A stretch of DNA of 23,089 nucleotides from Lachnospiraceae bacterium (GTDB lineage: Bacteria; Bacillota_A; Clostridia; Lachnospirales; Lachnospiraceae), in NCBI GenBank assembly GCA_018365895.1, contig JAGZJD010000038.1, forward strand, positions 1 to 23,089, written 5' to 3'. The translations under genes and the position numbers were made by a program. The notes under the pieces are model-generated. The model was not told the origin of the DNA, searched no databases, and was given only the letters and a program-made list of their open reading frames with translations. Positions 7,199-14,889 of the stretch are shown here, piece after piece (positions within the stretch are counted from its first letter, which is position 1; the number at the start of each line of letters is the position of its first letter).

Positions 7199-7241
7199 AA
7201 AAAACGCAGCTCTGTGTAATTCTTACACAAGGCTGCGTTTT
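7199..7241. terminator. Bidirectional terminator (ABC-F and ZIP genes)
   Basis: Outer stem AAAACGCAGC/GCTGCGTTTT (7201-7210 and 7232-7241) with a nested TGTGTAA/TTACACA stem and a three-base loop. T-runs follow on both strands, so it serves both convergent genes. Confidence 0.88.
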
Positions 7242-7257
7242 CATTATGTAATTTCTT

Positions 7258-8040
7258 TTATCCTAATGCCACATCTAACACCATCATAAGTGCAAAACCT
7301 ACTGCGAATCCAATTGTTCCGACATTACTATGACTTCCTTCACTTGCTTCTGGTATCAATTCTTCCACAACAACATAAATCATGGCTCCCGCTGCAAACG
7401 ACAGCAAATACGGAAGTATCGGTGTAATCAATTCTGCCAAAAGAATCGTAACAACAGCTCCAGCAGGTTCCACAATTCCTGACAGCACTCCATAGAAAAA
7501 TGCCTTTCTTCTTTTTACTCCTTCTCCTAAAAGAGGCATACTAATAATAGCTCCTTCTGGGAAATTCTGAATTGCAATTCCAAGAGAAAGTGCAAACGCT
7601 CCTGCAATTGTAATCTCTTGATTTCCAGAAAGCATTCCTGCAAATACAACTCCAACTGCCATTCCTTCCGGAATATTATGAAGTGTTACTGCAAGTACCA
7701 TCATTGTTGTTTTTCCCAGCTGCGTTTTCGGCCCTTCTTGTTCTTTACTGTTCAGGTGCAGATGCGGAATGACGCGATCCATCATAAGCAAAAATACAAT
7801 TCCAAAAAGAAATCCTACAACTGCCGGGACAAAAGCAAATTTCCCCATATCCTTTGACATATCCATACCAGGAATCAAGAGTGACCAGACTGAAGCAGCC
7901 ACCATCACACCCGATGCAAAACCTAGCAGCGCCTTCTGTATTCCCGGACGTATCTTCTGTTTCATAAATAATACACAGGAAGCGCCACAGGCAGTTCCTG
8001 CAAATGGAAGTAAAATTCCTAATAATATACTTGTCTTCAT
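7258..8040 (-). CDS. ZIP family metal transporter (ZupT/GufA type)
   Basis: A 260-residue membrane protein of the ZIP family, which imports Zn2+, Fe2+ or Mn2+ into the cytoplasm. About eight transmembrane helices are visible. The metal-site signatures are HNIPEG (121-126) and QNFPEG (158-163), with EPAG (191-194) and EELIPE (227-231 region) in later helices. The His-containing loop HLHLNSKE (93-100) is the usual cytosolic loop between helices 3 and 4. The start is ATG 8040 behind AGGAGG; an in-frame TTG three bases upstream is less likely. The gene starts 13 bases after the MATE gene, so the two form an operon. Metal preference cannot be read from sequence. Confidence 0.93.
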   Translation of the reverse strand: MKTSILLGILLPFAGTACGASCVLFMKQKIRPGIQKALLGFASGVMVAASVWSLLIPGMDMSKDMGKFAFVPAVVGFLFGIVFLLMMDRVIPHLHLNSKEQEGPKTQLGKTTMMVLAVTLHNIPEGMAVGVVFAGMLSGNQEITIAGAFALSLGIAIQNFPEGAIISMPLLGEGVKRRKAFFYGVLSGIVEPAGAVVTILLAELITPILPYLLSFAAGAMIYVVVEELIPEASEGSHSNVGTIGFAVGFALMMVLDVALG

Positions 8041-8053
8041 CAAACCTCCTGTT

Positions 8054-9454
8054 CTAGTTCTCCTCTTTTTGTGTCTTTAGCCCTTTTTCTTTCCATTTTC
8101 CTCTGCGATAACAGATTGTTGTAATTACAGCTCCAAGTACCCAGGAACTTAGTAACGAAATAAAAATACAACGATAATCTCCTGTCGGCAATTCAGACGT
8201 TCTTGTAAGATACGAAATTCCATAAGCAAGAGGTACGCGAATCAATACCGTTGTAATCAGCGATATCCACATTGGAGTCATCGTATCTCCCGCTCCTCTC
8301 ATCACCCCTGAAAGACTCTGAGTCACTGCCATCGCAATATATCCTACCGCAAGAATTTTCATCATATTAGCACTCAGTGTTACTAATTCTGATGTTGTTG
8401 TAAAAATTTCCATTAAATATTTACCAAATACAAGGATTGCTGCAGTAATCACTGCTGAAACACCTACCGCAATCAGGGTTCCTTGTTTTGCTCCCTGTTC
8501 TACCCGGTCATAACGCTTAGCTCCAACATTTTGCCCCGCATAAGTTGTCATTGCTGTTCCAAAGGAAAAATTCGGCATCATGGCAAATCCGTCTACACGC
8601 ATAATAATTACATTTGCCGCAATTACCATTTCTCCAAAACTGTTCGTCAAAGACTGTACGACAACCATCGCCATAGAAAAAATTGCCTGAGTAACTCCGG
8701 ATGGAAGACCAAGCCGTATAATCGTTGATGCATGAAAGCGATCCATTTTCAAATATTTCCATTTCATGTCAAAAACCTCTGTCATTTTCGCCAGTTTAAT
8801 CATACATAACACAGCCGATACAACCTGCGCGATTACAGTTGCCAGCGCTACTCCCGCAACCCCCATTTTTAATCCTGCAACAAACCAAATATCCAACACG
8901 ATATTAATAACCGTTGCAATCAACAGATAAATAAGCGCAGATATTGAATCTCCTAATCCCCGCAATATTCCACATAGAATGTTATAGTAGGCAACTCCAG
9001 CAATTCCCATCAACAAAATCATTAAATAAGAAGCACACCAATCAATAATACTTTCCGGTGTATTCAGCATATGTAAAAGCGGCTTTACTAAAAGTGCCCC
9101 AAGAACCATAATAATTACCGAGGCCAGAGCTGTTAATGTAACGCAGTTTCCAATAGTCTTTGACAATTCCTCTCTCTGCTTCGCACCAAAGTATTGAGAT
9201 ACCATAACACTCGCACCAACAGAAATCCCAATAAAAAGCACAAGTAGCAAATTGAAAATTGGACTTGCACTTCCAACCGCTGCTAATGCATTATCTCCCA
9301 CATATCTTCCAACAACAATACTATCTACGGTATTATAAAGCTGTTGTGCAATATTTCCAATCAGCATCGGTATCGTAAATATTACAATCTGCTCCCAGGG
9401 TTTCCCAACGGTCATATCCGCCGGAGCAAATAATTTCTTCAGACTAATTCCCAT
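8054..9454 (-). CDS. MATE family efflux transporter
   Basis: A 466-residue, twelve-helix multidrug and toxin extrusion protein that exports organic cations or other compounds using a Na+ or H+ gradient. The N-terminal segment MTVGKPWEQIVIFTIPMLIG and the following QQLYNTVDSIVVGRYVG are typical of Clostridia MATE proteins. ATG 9454 is chosen; a GGAG lies about 13 bases upstream, which is rather far. ATG 9478 would fall within the predicted -10 box, and the farther TTG at 9505 lies in the trpS terminator, so both are unlikely. It is followed 13 bases later by the ZIP gene. Substrate is unknown. Confidence 0.93.
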   Translation of the reverse strand: MGISLKKLFAPADMTVGKPWEQIVIFTIPMLIGNIAQQLYNTVDSIVVGRYVGDNALAAVGSASPIFNLLLVLFIGISVGASVMVSQYFGAKQREELSKTIGNCVTLTALASVIIMVLGALLVKPLLHMLNTPESIIDWCASYLMILLMGIAGVAYYNILCGILRGLGDSISALIYLLIATVINIVLDIWFVAGLKMGVAGVALATVIAQVVSAVLCMIKLAKMTEVFDMKWKYLKMDRFHASTIIRLGLPSGVTQAIFSMAMVVVQSLTNSFGEMVIAANVIIMRVDGFAMMPNFSFGTAMTTYAGQNVGAKRYDRVEQGAKQGTLIAVGVSAVITAAILVFGKYLMEIFTTTSELVTLSANMMKILAVGYIAMAVTQSLSGVMRGAGDTMTPMWISLITTVLIRVPLAYGISYLTRTSELPTGDYRCIFISLLSSWVLGAVITTICYRRGKWKEKGLKTQKEEN

Positions 9455-9475
9455 CTTCTTTCTTCTTCTCCTTCT

Positions 9476-9505
9476 CATATATTTTGAAAAGCGAAGGTTT
9501 TTCAA
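9476..9505 (-). promoter_or_regulatory. Possible promoter of the MATE-ZIP operon, overlapping the trpS terminator
   Basis: On the minus strand, TTGAAA (9500-9505), an 18-base spacer and TATATG (9476-9481). The -35 falls in the loop and arm of the trpS terminator hairpin. No other candidate exists in the 88 bases between trpS and the MATE start. Confidence 0.4.
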
Positions 9506-9513
9506 ACCCTCGC
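9487..9513 (-). terminator. Terminator of trpS
   Basis: A ten-pair stem (9491-9500 with 9504-9513) and a three-base loop, then TTTTC on the minus strand. One position is G-U in minus-strand RNA but A-C on the plus strand, which supports use by trpS, whose stop codon is 30 bases away. Confidence 0.8.
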
Positions 9514-9542
9514 TTCTTTTACTCTCATTATACAGTATTCGC

Positions 9543-10547
9543 TTAGCGAATCCGCTCTGGAAAACCTACTTTTTTCTGCACTTTCCGAAGGGTTTTCATT
9601 GCATAATAGTTTGCCTTCTCAGCATTCTCCTTAATGATGCCGTCAATGTAAGATTTCTCCTGTGAAAGACGTGCAACCTCATCCTGGAGTGGTTTCAAAA
9701 CTGCAATAACAGCTTCTCCTACAGCCGGTTTCAACTCTCCATAACCCTTACCTGCAAATTCTCGCTCAACCTCCTGCGGAGTCTTGCCCGTACATGCACA
9801 ATAAATATCAATGAGATTTTTAACTCCCGGCTGCTCCGGCCGATAGCAGATTATTCCTTCAGAGTCCGTCACCGCTCTCTTGAATTTTCTCATAATCGTA
9901 TCCGGATCATCCATCAAATAAATACTTCCATTTGGATTCTCATCAGATTTAGACATCTTTTTTGCCGGATCTTGAAGACTCATAATCTTCGCTCCGACTT
10001 TCCCAATATACGCTTCCGGAACAGTAAATACATCTCCGTAAATATTGTTAAACCGCTCGGCAATGTTTCTCGTAAGTTCCAAATGCTGCATCTGGTCAAT
10101 TCCAACCGGAACTACATCTGTCTGATACAACAGGATATCTGATGCCATCAATACAGGATATGTGAACAGCCCTGCATTAATATTGTCTGCATGTTTTGAT
10201 GATTTATCTTTAAATTGTGTCATCCGGTTTAGTTCACCCATATAGGTAAAGCAGTTAAGAATCCATGCAAGTTCCGCATGTCCTGACACATGCGACTGAT
10301 AATAAATACAATTTTTCTTTGGATCCAATCCTGCTGCGATATAGAGTGTCAAGAGCGCTCTTGCTCTCTTGCGAAGTGTTGCCGGATCCTGGCGCACAGT
10401 AATCGAATGCATATCTACAACACTATAAAAGCATTCATACTCATCGCTCAATGTAATCCAGTTCTTCAATGCTCCCAGATAATTTCCAAGTGTCAGATTC
10501 CCTGTTGCCTGCATTCCACTGAACAATACTTTTTTATCATTTATCAT
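9543..10547 (-). CDS. trpS: Tryptophanyl-tRNA synthetase
   Basis: A 334-residue class I aminoacyl-tRNA synthetase that charges tRNA-Trp. The HIGH-equivalent motif is TLGN (19-22), within GNLTLGNYLG, and the KMSKS loop is at 197-201. Asp137 in ASDILLY matches the tryptophan-binding aspartate of bacterial enzymes. The start is ATG 10547, placed seven bases after a GGGAGG site; a longer frame reaching back to a TTG at 10604 would start inside the -35 box and is rejected. Length is normal. There is no T-box leader, because only 66 bases separate it from the upstream gene. It has its own promoter and terminator. Confidence 0.97.
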   Translation of the reverse strand: MINDKKVLFSGMQATGNLTLGNYLGALKNWITLSDEYECFYSVVDMHSITVRQDPATLRKRARALLTLYIAAGLDPKKNCIYYQSHVSGHAELAWILNCFTYMGELNRMTQFKDKSSKHADNINAGLFTYPVLMASDILLYQTDVVPVGIDQMQHLELTRNIAERFNNIYGDVFTVPEAYIGKVGAKIMSLQDPAKKMSKSDENPNGSIYLMDDPDTIMRKFKRAVTDSEGIICYRPEQPGVKNLIDIYCACTGKTPQEVEREFAGKGYGELKPAVGEAVIAVLKPLQDEVARLSQEKSYIDGIIKENAEKANYYAMKTLRKVQKKVGFPERIR

Positions 10548-10575
10548 GTCAATCCCTCCCAAATGTTCTTTTTTT

Positions 10576-10604
10576 AGTTTATCATTCTTCGATTCTACCG
10601 TCAA
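10576..10604 (-). promoter_or_regulatory. Predicted promoter of trpS
   Basis: On the minus strand, -35 TTGACG (10599-10604), a 17-base spacer and -10 TAAACT (10576-10581), preceded by an extended TGA. It lies in the 66-base gap after the phosphatase gene, so trpS can be transcribed independently. Confidence 0.55.
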
Positions 10605-10613
10605 GCATCCATC

Positions 10614-11237
10614 CTACCATGGTTTTACAATATCTTTATAATAAGTATGATTCTCTTCTAAAATGTGATAGTTCGTGCCATCGTCTTCCAAAATTGTTAC
10701 AGCACAGTTTTTGTGAACGCCTCCATCCCACACAGCAGACAATTCTTTTTCCTTTACTACCAGATTTAAAAGCACACAAAGCGCCGCTCCATGTGTTGAT
10801 AGCAACACTGTCTTTAACTGTTTTTCTCGGAGCTCTTTCATAAATGCCTTCAACCGTTCCTTTACTTCCTCAAAAGCTTCTCCCTCTGTTGGCGGAACAT
10901 ACTTTTCCGGTGCATCAAAAAAATTCTGAAAGGCAGGGTCTGGAATATTCCAACTATCCTTTGCTGCAGACAATCCTTCATAAACGCCAAAACTCATCTC
11001 AATTAATCTTTCATCGCAAAGAATCGGAGCCCGCTCTCCTGACACAATCTGCGCAGTTTCTTTTGCACGTCCAAGCGGACTTGTATATACCGCATCAAAT
11101 CCCACCTCTAAAAGGGCCTCTTTCGTTTCTTCTGCCAAATGTCTTCCGAATGCATTCAGCGGAACATCTTTTCGTCCTTGCATTCTTCTTGTCTGATTCC
11201 AGTCTGTTTCTCCGTGCCTGATTATATATATTTTCAT
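10614..11237 (-). CDS. Histidine phosphatase family protein (phosphoglycerate mutase-like)
   Basis: A 207-residue cytoplasmic enzyme of the histidine phosphatase superfamily. The catalytic RHGE motif has His8 as phospho-acceptor, with Arg57 in SPLGRAKETA, an acidic pair around Glu80 to Glu87 and the second His149 in STHGAA. Members include cofactor-dependent phosphoglycerate mutases, alpha-ribazole phosphatase (CobC) and broad-specificity phosphatases, and sequence alone does not choose among them. No cobalamin genes are nearby to favour CobC. The ATG at 11237 has an AGAGGA site. The gene is divergent from luxS and precedes trpS, with no terminator in between. Confidence 0.92.
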   Translation of the reverse strand: MKIYIIRHGETDWNQTRRMQGRKDVPLNAFGRHLAEETKEALLEVGFDAVYTSPLGRAKETAQIVSGERAPILCDERLIEMSFGVYEGLSAAKDSWNIPDPAFQNFFDAPEKYVPPTEGEAFEEVKERLKAFMKELREKQLKTVLLSTHGAALCVLLNLVVKEKELSAVWDGGVHKNCAVTILEDDGTNYHILEENHTYYKDIVKPW

Positions 11238-11263
11238 TCTATCATTCCTCTTTCTAAAGTTTC

Positions 11264-11292
11264 TTGTATTTCCCTTCTCTGTCCGTTATAAT
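11264..11292 (+). promoter_or_regulatory. Predicted promoter of luxS
   Basis: -35 TTGTAT (11264-11269), a 17-base spacer and a perfect -10 TATAAT (11287-11292). The start codon follows 34 bases later. The reverse strand of the same A/T block may feed the phosphatase gene, but no good -35 was seen for it. Confidence 0.65.
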
Positions 11293-11326
11293 AAAAACTA
11301 CAAAATAAAGGAGGGTTTTTATCATT

Positions 11327-11812
11327 ATGGAAAAAATCACAAGTTTTACAATAGACCATCTTCGTCTGATTCCCGGACTTTACGTATCTCGCGTAGACTT
11401 TGTTGAAGGGCATCCGATCACAACATTTGATATTCGTATTACCAACCCCAACGAAGAGCCTGTTATGAATACAGCTGAAATTCACACAATCGAACATCTT
11501 GCCGCCACATTTTTACGCAATCATCCAACTGCCGGTCCAAAGACAATCTATTTTGGACCAATGGGATGCCGCACAGGCTTTTATCTCTTACTTAGTGGTT
11601 CCCTTACTTCACGGGAGATCATCCCGCTTATGACAGAACTTTTTATGTTTATTGCTGAATTTGAAGGTGATGTTCCTGGCGCTTCCGCAAAAGACTGCGG
11701 CAATTATTTGGATATGAATCTTCCAATGGCAAAGTATATTGCCCGCAAATATTTAACAGAAGTTCTGACAGATATCGACGATTCTCAACTATTCTATCCA
11801 ACAAATGACTAA
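11327..11812 (+). CDS. luxS: S-ribosylhomocysteine lyase LuxS (AI-2 synthase)
   Basis: A 161-residue LuxS, which splits S-ribosylhomocysteine into homocysteine and DPD, the precursor of the signal AI-2, as part of methyl-cycle recycling. Metal ligands are His53 and His57 in HTIEH and Cys124 in DCGNY. Catalytic Cys81 is in GPMGCRTG, and Glu56 is the usual acid-base residue. The length and all motifs are intact. The start is ATG 11327 after AAGGAGG. It has its own promoter and a strong terminator and no methyl-cycle gene (such as pfs) beside it. Cytosolic. Confidence 0.98.
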   Translation: MEKITSFTIDHLRLIPGLYVSRVDFVEGHPITTFDIRITNPNEEPVMNTAEIHTIEHLAATFLRNHPTAGPKTIYFGPMGCRTGFYLLLSGSLTSREIIPLMTELFMFIAEFEGDVPGASAKDCGNYLDMNLPMAKYIARKYLTEVLTDIDDSQLFYPTND

Positions 11813-11831
11813 TATCTCATATTATAAAAAA

Positions 11832-11884
11832 CCCGGAAAAGCCCGTCTCTACTAGAAAGAACAGAGCTTTTACCGGGATTTTTT
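11832..11884. terminator. Bidirectional terminator between luxS and the DUF5662 gene
   Basis: Stem CCCGG-AAAAGC with GCTTTT-A-CCGGG (11832-11842 and 11866-11877) and one bulged A. T-runs follow on both strands. The plus-strand T-run reaches into the stop codon of the convergent DUF5662 gene at 11883-11885. Confidence 0.85.
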
Positions 11885-12428
11885 AATGATTATATTTTAA
11901 AATCGTATTTCGGATATATGAAAGAGTTTTTCTCTCCCCTTTTTCCGCCAACATCTCAAGTAAATGCCTTAATAACTTTCGTGTTTTTGGATGAATCATC
12001 ATTTCTGCTGCTCCTCGTTCATAATACCTTAATGGACTTCGATCTGTATATGCGTCTCTCTCATATATTTTTGATGCAGCAATCCGATCAAGAAACATTT
12101 CTACGACATAGTTGACCGGCATTTCCAGACCAATCATCCCTTCTCCAGGCTTCATACTATAATCAATCCAGTATTCATAATGATGCCTGTTTCTTCCTTT
12201 ATGATGCAGCCATGCTCTTGAATATCCTGTTTCCTCCCGCTCTGCATTATTGGGACTCCGTGTGCCCTGATAATATTTACAGCCAACCCTAAATTCTGTC
12301 CAACTATATTTAGACAAGTCATGGAGCAGCCCCTGCCGATACAATCCGACACAGAAACAAAAGCGCATCACCATATGTCTGTGATGTGTAATAGTACACA
12401 AATGTCCCCATATATTAGCAAGTTTCAT
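11883..12428 (-). CDS. DUF5662 family protein (HD-like, His-rich)
   Basis: A 181-residue soluble protein matching DUF5662, an uncharacterised Firmicutes family. Conserved motifs are THHRHMV (14-20), LLHDLSKY (34-41) and HHKGRNRHHYEYW (75-87). The spaced His, His-Asp and His-His pairs resemble an HD-type metal phosphohydrolase site, but the activity is not established. The start ATG 12428 has an AGAGGTG site. It lies 30 bases after the TraX-like gene and is the last gene of the operon starting at the binding-protein gene. No signal peptide is present, so it should be cytosolic. The family is confident; the enzymatic reading is inference. Confidence 0.88.
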   Translation of the reverse strand: MKLANIWGHLCTITHHRHMVMRFCFCVGLYRQGLLHDLSKYSWTEFRVGCKYYQGTRSPNNAEREETGYSRAWLHHKGRNRHHYEYWIDYSMKPGEGMIGLEMPVNYVVEMFLDRIAASKIYERDAYTDRSPLRYYERGAAEMMIHPKTRKLLRHLLEMLAEKGERKTLSYIRNTILKYNH

Positions 12429-12458
12429 AAAACACCTCTCGTCTCTTCTATTAAACTA

Positions 12459-13124
12459 TCAGGAAATTACATGCAACACCAACAAATGTACTGGGTAAAA
12501 CAAGTAGAAAAAATATTTCATCTTTTTCCCTTCTTTTCCATTATAACACAAAATAGGAACTGCTGATAGCGCTGCTGCCCCTTGTACAGAACCTAACTGC
12601 CACAGTGACAAAGCTAAATTATATCCGGCCACTGACAGCGCTGCCACTCTCCGGTTCTGATAAAAAGTATAAAAAAGAAAAATCATAAAAATCCCTTTTT
12701 CTGAATAGTCTGTCCGAAGAACCACTGTCAGTAACATTGCTAACAGTACGGTGCCAATTTTCAGCACCCCAAAAGCAGCCTCTGACTGTTTTTCATCGAT
12801 ATATTCCAATACCGTCATCATTAATACTCCAATTGTCAATGTCCAAAATACATTCTGATGCTGCGGTACAAACCAATTTCCAAAAATTGCCACATTAAAC
12901 GGCAATTCTGATATCAACGCAAACGTGGCAAGCCTCAGTGCATAGCGCTTTCGATCATGTGTATAATGAAATCCCTCCACAAGTAAAAAGCAGAAAATAG
13001 GAAATGCAAGTCGTCCAATCGCACGCAGCATCAAACACCGGGGAAAGAGAACATGCCCGATATGATCAATAGCCATTGTCACAATTCCAATCCATTTCAG
13101 CTGAAAACCGCTAATCCCTTTCAT
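12459..13124 (-). CDS. TraX family membrane protein
   Basis: A 221-residue polytopic membrane protein with about six to seven helices. The family signature is clear: MAIDHIGHVLFP (17-28), IGRLAFPIFCFLLVEGF (36-52), then RLATFALISELPFNVA (64-79). The plasmid TraX founder acetylates the N-terminus of F pilin; chromosomal Firmicutes members are of unknown role and are probably membrane acyltransferases. No conjugation genes are seen here. The start ATG 13124 has an AGAGGAA site and overlaps the end of the GH13 gene by 14 bases, so the two are translationally coupled. Nothing else in the window points to a substrate. Confidence 0.92.
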   Translation of the reverse strand: MKGISGFQLKWIGIVTMAIDHIGHVLFPRCLMLRAIGRLAFPIFCFLLVEGFHYTHDRKRYALRLATFALISELPFNVAIFGNWFVPQHQNVFWTLTIGVLMMTVLEYIDEKQSEAAFGVLKIGTVLLAMLLTVVLRTDYSEKGIFMIFLFYTFYQNRRVAALSVAGYNLALSLWQLGSVQGAAALSAVPILCYNGKEGKKMKYFFYLFYPVHLLVLHVIS

Positions 13125-14889
13125 CTGTTTCCTCTTCTTTGCTTCTTCCTGTCAATACAACAATCGTTCTTCCCGGCACTATAATACTCTTCTTCTTTCC
13201 AAGCGGCATTGGATTCTCTAAAACGCCATCTTGTGTGGATACTGATAAGTTCCATTCTTTGCTCTTTGGAAGCGTTGGTATTGCAAATGTATGCTCTACC
13301 CAATGCATATTTAAAGCAATAAAACAATCTTCTGTCTCTAATGCTTCACCACTCAAAAAGACACCAAGCTGGCGACTCTCATACTGATCTGGTGCCTGCC
13401 ATGCATTTTCTCCATGATAGGAAATATCAGGGACACCACAGCTCTTTTGATCCATTCCAAGCAGCAGATTACGCTGATGCAGAACCGGATGATTCTTCCG
13501 AAACCGGATTAATTCTTTTACAAACTCTGTCAATTCCATCTCCCGCATTCCCCGATGCCAGTTAATCCATCCTATTTCATTGTCCTGACAGTACACATTG
13601 TTATTTCCGTTCTGGCTGTTTCCAAATTCATCTCCTGCCAGAATACACGGTGTTCCCTGAGACAACAGCAACATTAGAAAGGCATTTCTTATCTGTCCAT
13701 CCCTAAGCTTCAGAATCTGCTTCTTTCTGGTTGGTCCTTCTATCCCACAATTCCAACTGAAATTGTACTCTGGACCATCTGCATTATTCTCTCCATTTTC
13801 TTCATTGTGTTTTGTATCATAAGAAACGAGATCTATTAGCGTGAAACCGGTGTGATTGGTTATGTAATTGATTGTATGATCGGCCTTTGGAAGTCTGCGC
13901 ATCTGCCACATAACTTCCGGCACCATTCCCTCATCTCCTTTTAGAAAACGCCGAATGCTGTTCTGAAATCCATTGTCATAACAAATAATCTTCAATCCTT
14001 TTAGCAACGGATCTTTCAAAATGCTGTTCATCGGTGCCAATACGGGATTCAATACAAATCCATCTACATGATATTCCATCAAATATGCATGCAGACACTC
14101 TACAATCATCTGTGGATGGATGGATTCATCAAAAGGCAAATTCAATATGACTTCAATTCCCGCTTTATGGCAGGCTTTCACCATATCTTTTAATTCTTTC
14201 ACACTATGTCCATTAGAAGCATATGCTGCCTTAGGTGCAAAACAGTATGCCGGACCATATCCCCAATAATTTATATATTTGTCACTGCACTCTTCAAACT
14301 CATAGACTGGCATACAATGAATCTGATTGATGCCCAACTCTAATAAGTATGGTATTTTTTCAATTACACCGGCAAATGTTCCTTTCTTTCTTATTCTGGA
14401 AGATCGGTCTTTTGTAAACCCTCTCACATGGAGATTATACGCAACGACTTCTTCTTCCGGAATTTTCAAAAGCTTATCTTCCTCCCAATCATATGTGCTG
14501 CTAACAAGCTTCCCGCGAATCTTCATCTCTTGCTGCTCGCTGCCTTGTCCCCAGCATTTCTTTCCGGCTATTTCCTTTACATAAGGATCCATAATGAGCT
14601 TACCATCTATCTCATAGTTATATTCGTATTTTTTTGCATCAATTCCTTCTACTGACAGAAAACGCACCTCACCAATCGCGTCTTCTTTTGTCATCTCAAA
14701 ACTCTGCTCTGGTTCCTCTGTGCCGATTCTGTATAATAATAATCTGCATGTTTTTTCCTCTTCCACTGCCACAGAAAAATTCACACAGGTTCCGTGCACT
14801 GTCGTTCCCAGAGGAAGTGGTCTTCCATTTTTTCTTTTCATAGTGAAGGATCCCTTTCCACTGTTATCTTTTCTGAAATTTATTGCCAT
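13111..14889 (-). CDS. Isoamylase/GlgX-like GH13 protein lacking catalytic residues
   Basis: A 592-residue protein related to glycogen debranching enzymes. An N-terminal CBM48-like domain (about 28-125) is followed by the TIM barrel (about 145-480) and a C-terminal beta domain. Scaffold motifs YNLHVRGFTK (151-160), INYWGYGPAYCFAPKAAYA (206-224) and HNEENGENN (361-369) are well kept. The catalytic core is not. Region II reads VDGFVLN, with Asn281 where the nucleophile Asp is expected. Region III (IICYDNG, 301-307) has no acid Glu. Region IV has Thr347 instead of Asp in HD. Region I (VILNLPFDES) lacks its Asp and Asn-His. It is probably inactive. The start is uncertain: ATG 14889 overlaps the upstream stop, while ATG 14841 has a weak AAAGGGA site. 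Confidence 0.9.
   Translation of the reverse strand: MAINFRKDNSGKGSFTMKRKNGRPLPLGTTVHGTCVNFSVAVEEEKTCRLLLYRIGTEEPEQSFEMTKEDAIGEVRFLSVEGIDAKKYEYNYEIDGKLIMDPYVKEIAGKKCWGQGSEQQEMKIRGKLVSSTYDWEEDKLLKIPEEEVVAYNLHVRGFTKDRSSRIRKKGTFAGVIEKIPYLLELGINQIHCMPVYEFEECSDKYINYWGYGPAYCFAPKAAYASNGHSVKELKDMVKACHKAGIEVILNLPFDESIHPQMIVECLHAYLMEYHVDGFVLNPVLAPMNSILKDPLLKGLKIICYDNGFQNSIRRFLKGDEGMVPEVMWQMRRLPKADHTINYITNHTGFTLIDLVSYDTKHNEENGENNADGPEYNFSWNCGIEGPTRKKQILKLRDGQIRNAFLMLLLSQGTPCILAGDEFGNSQNGNNNVYCQDNEIGWINWHRGMREMELTEFVKELIRFRKNHPVLHQRNLLLGMDQKSCGVPDISYHGENAWQAPDQYESRQLGVFLSGEALETEDCFIALNMHWVEHTFAIPTLPKSKEWNLSVSTQDGVLENPMPLGKKKSIIVPGRTIVVLTGRSKEEETDERD

Noticed and set aside
9455..9505. Upstream starts for the MATE gene (TTG 9505, ATG 9478)
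   Set aside because: The first lies in the trpS terminator and the second in the predicted -10 box, and neither has a ribosome binding site.
10548..10613. Possible T-box or other leader riboswitch before trpS
   Set aside because: The gap is only 66 bases, holds a plain promoter and ribosome binding site, and shows no T-box structure.
12459..13124. TraX-like protein as evidence of a conjugative element
   Set aside because: No relaxase, type IV secretion or integrase genes are nearby, and chromosomal TraX-family proteins are common in Firmicutes.
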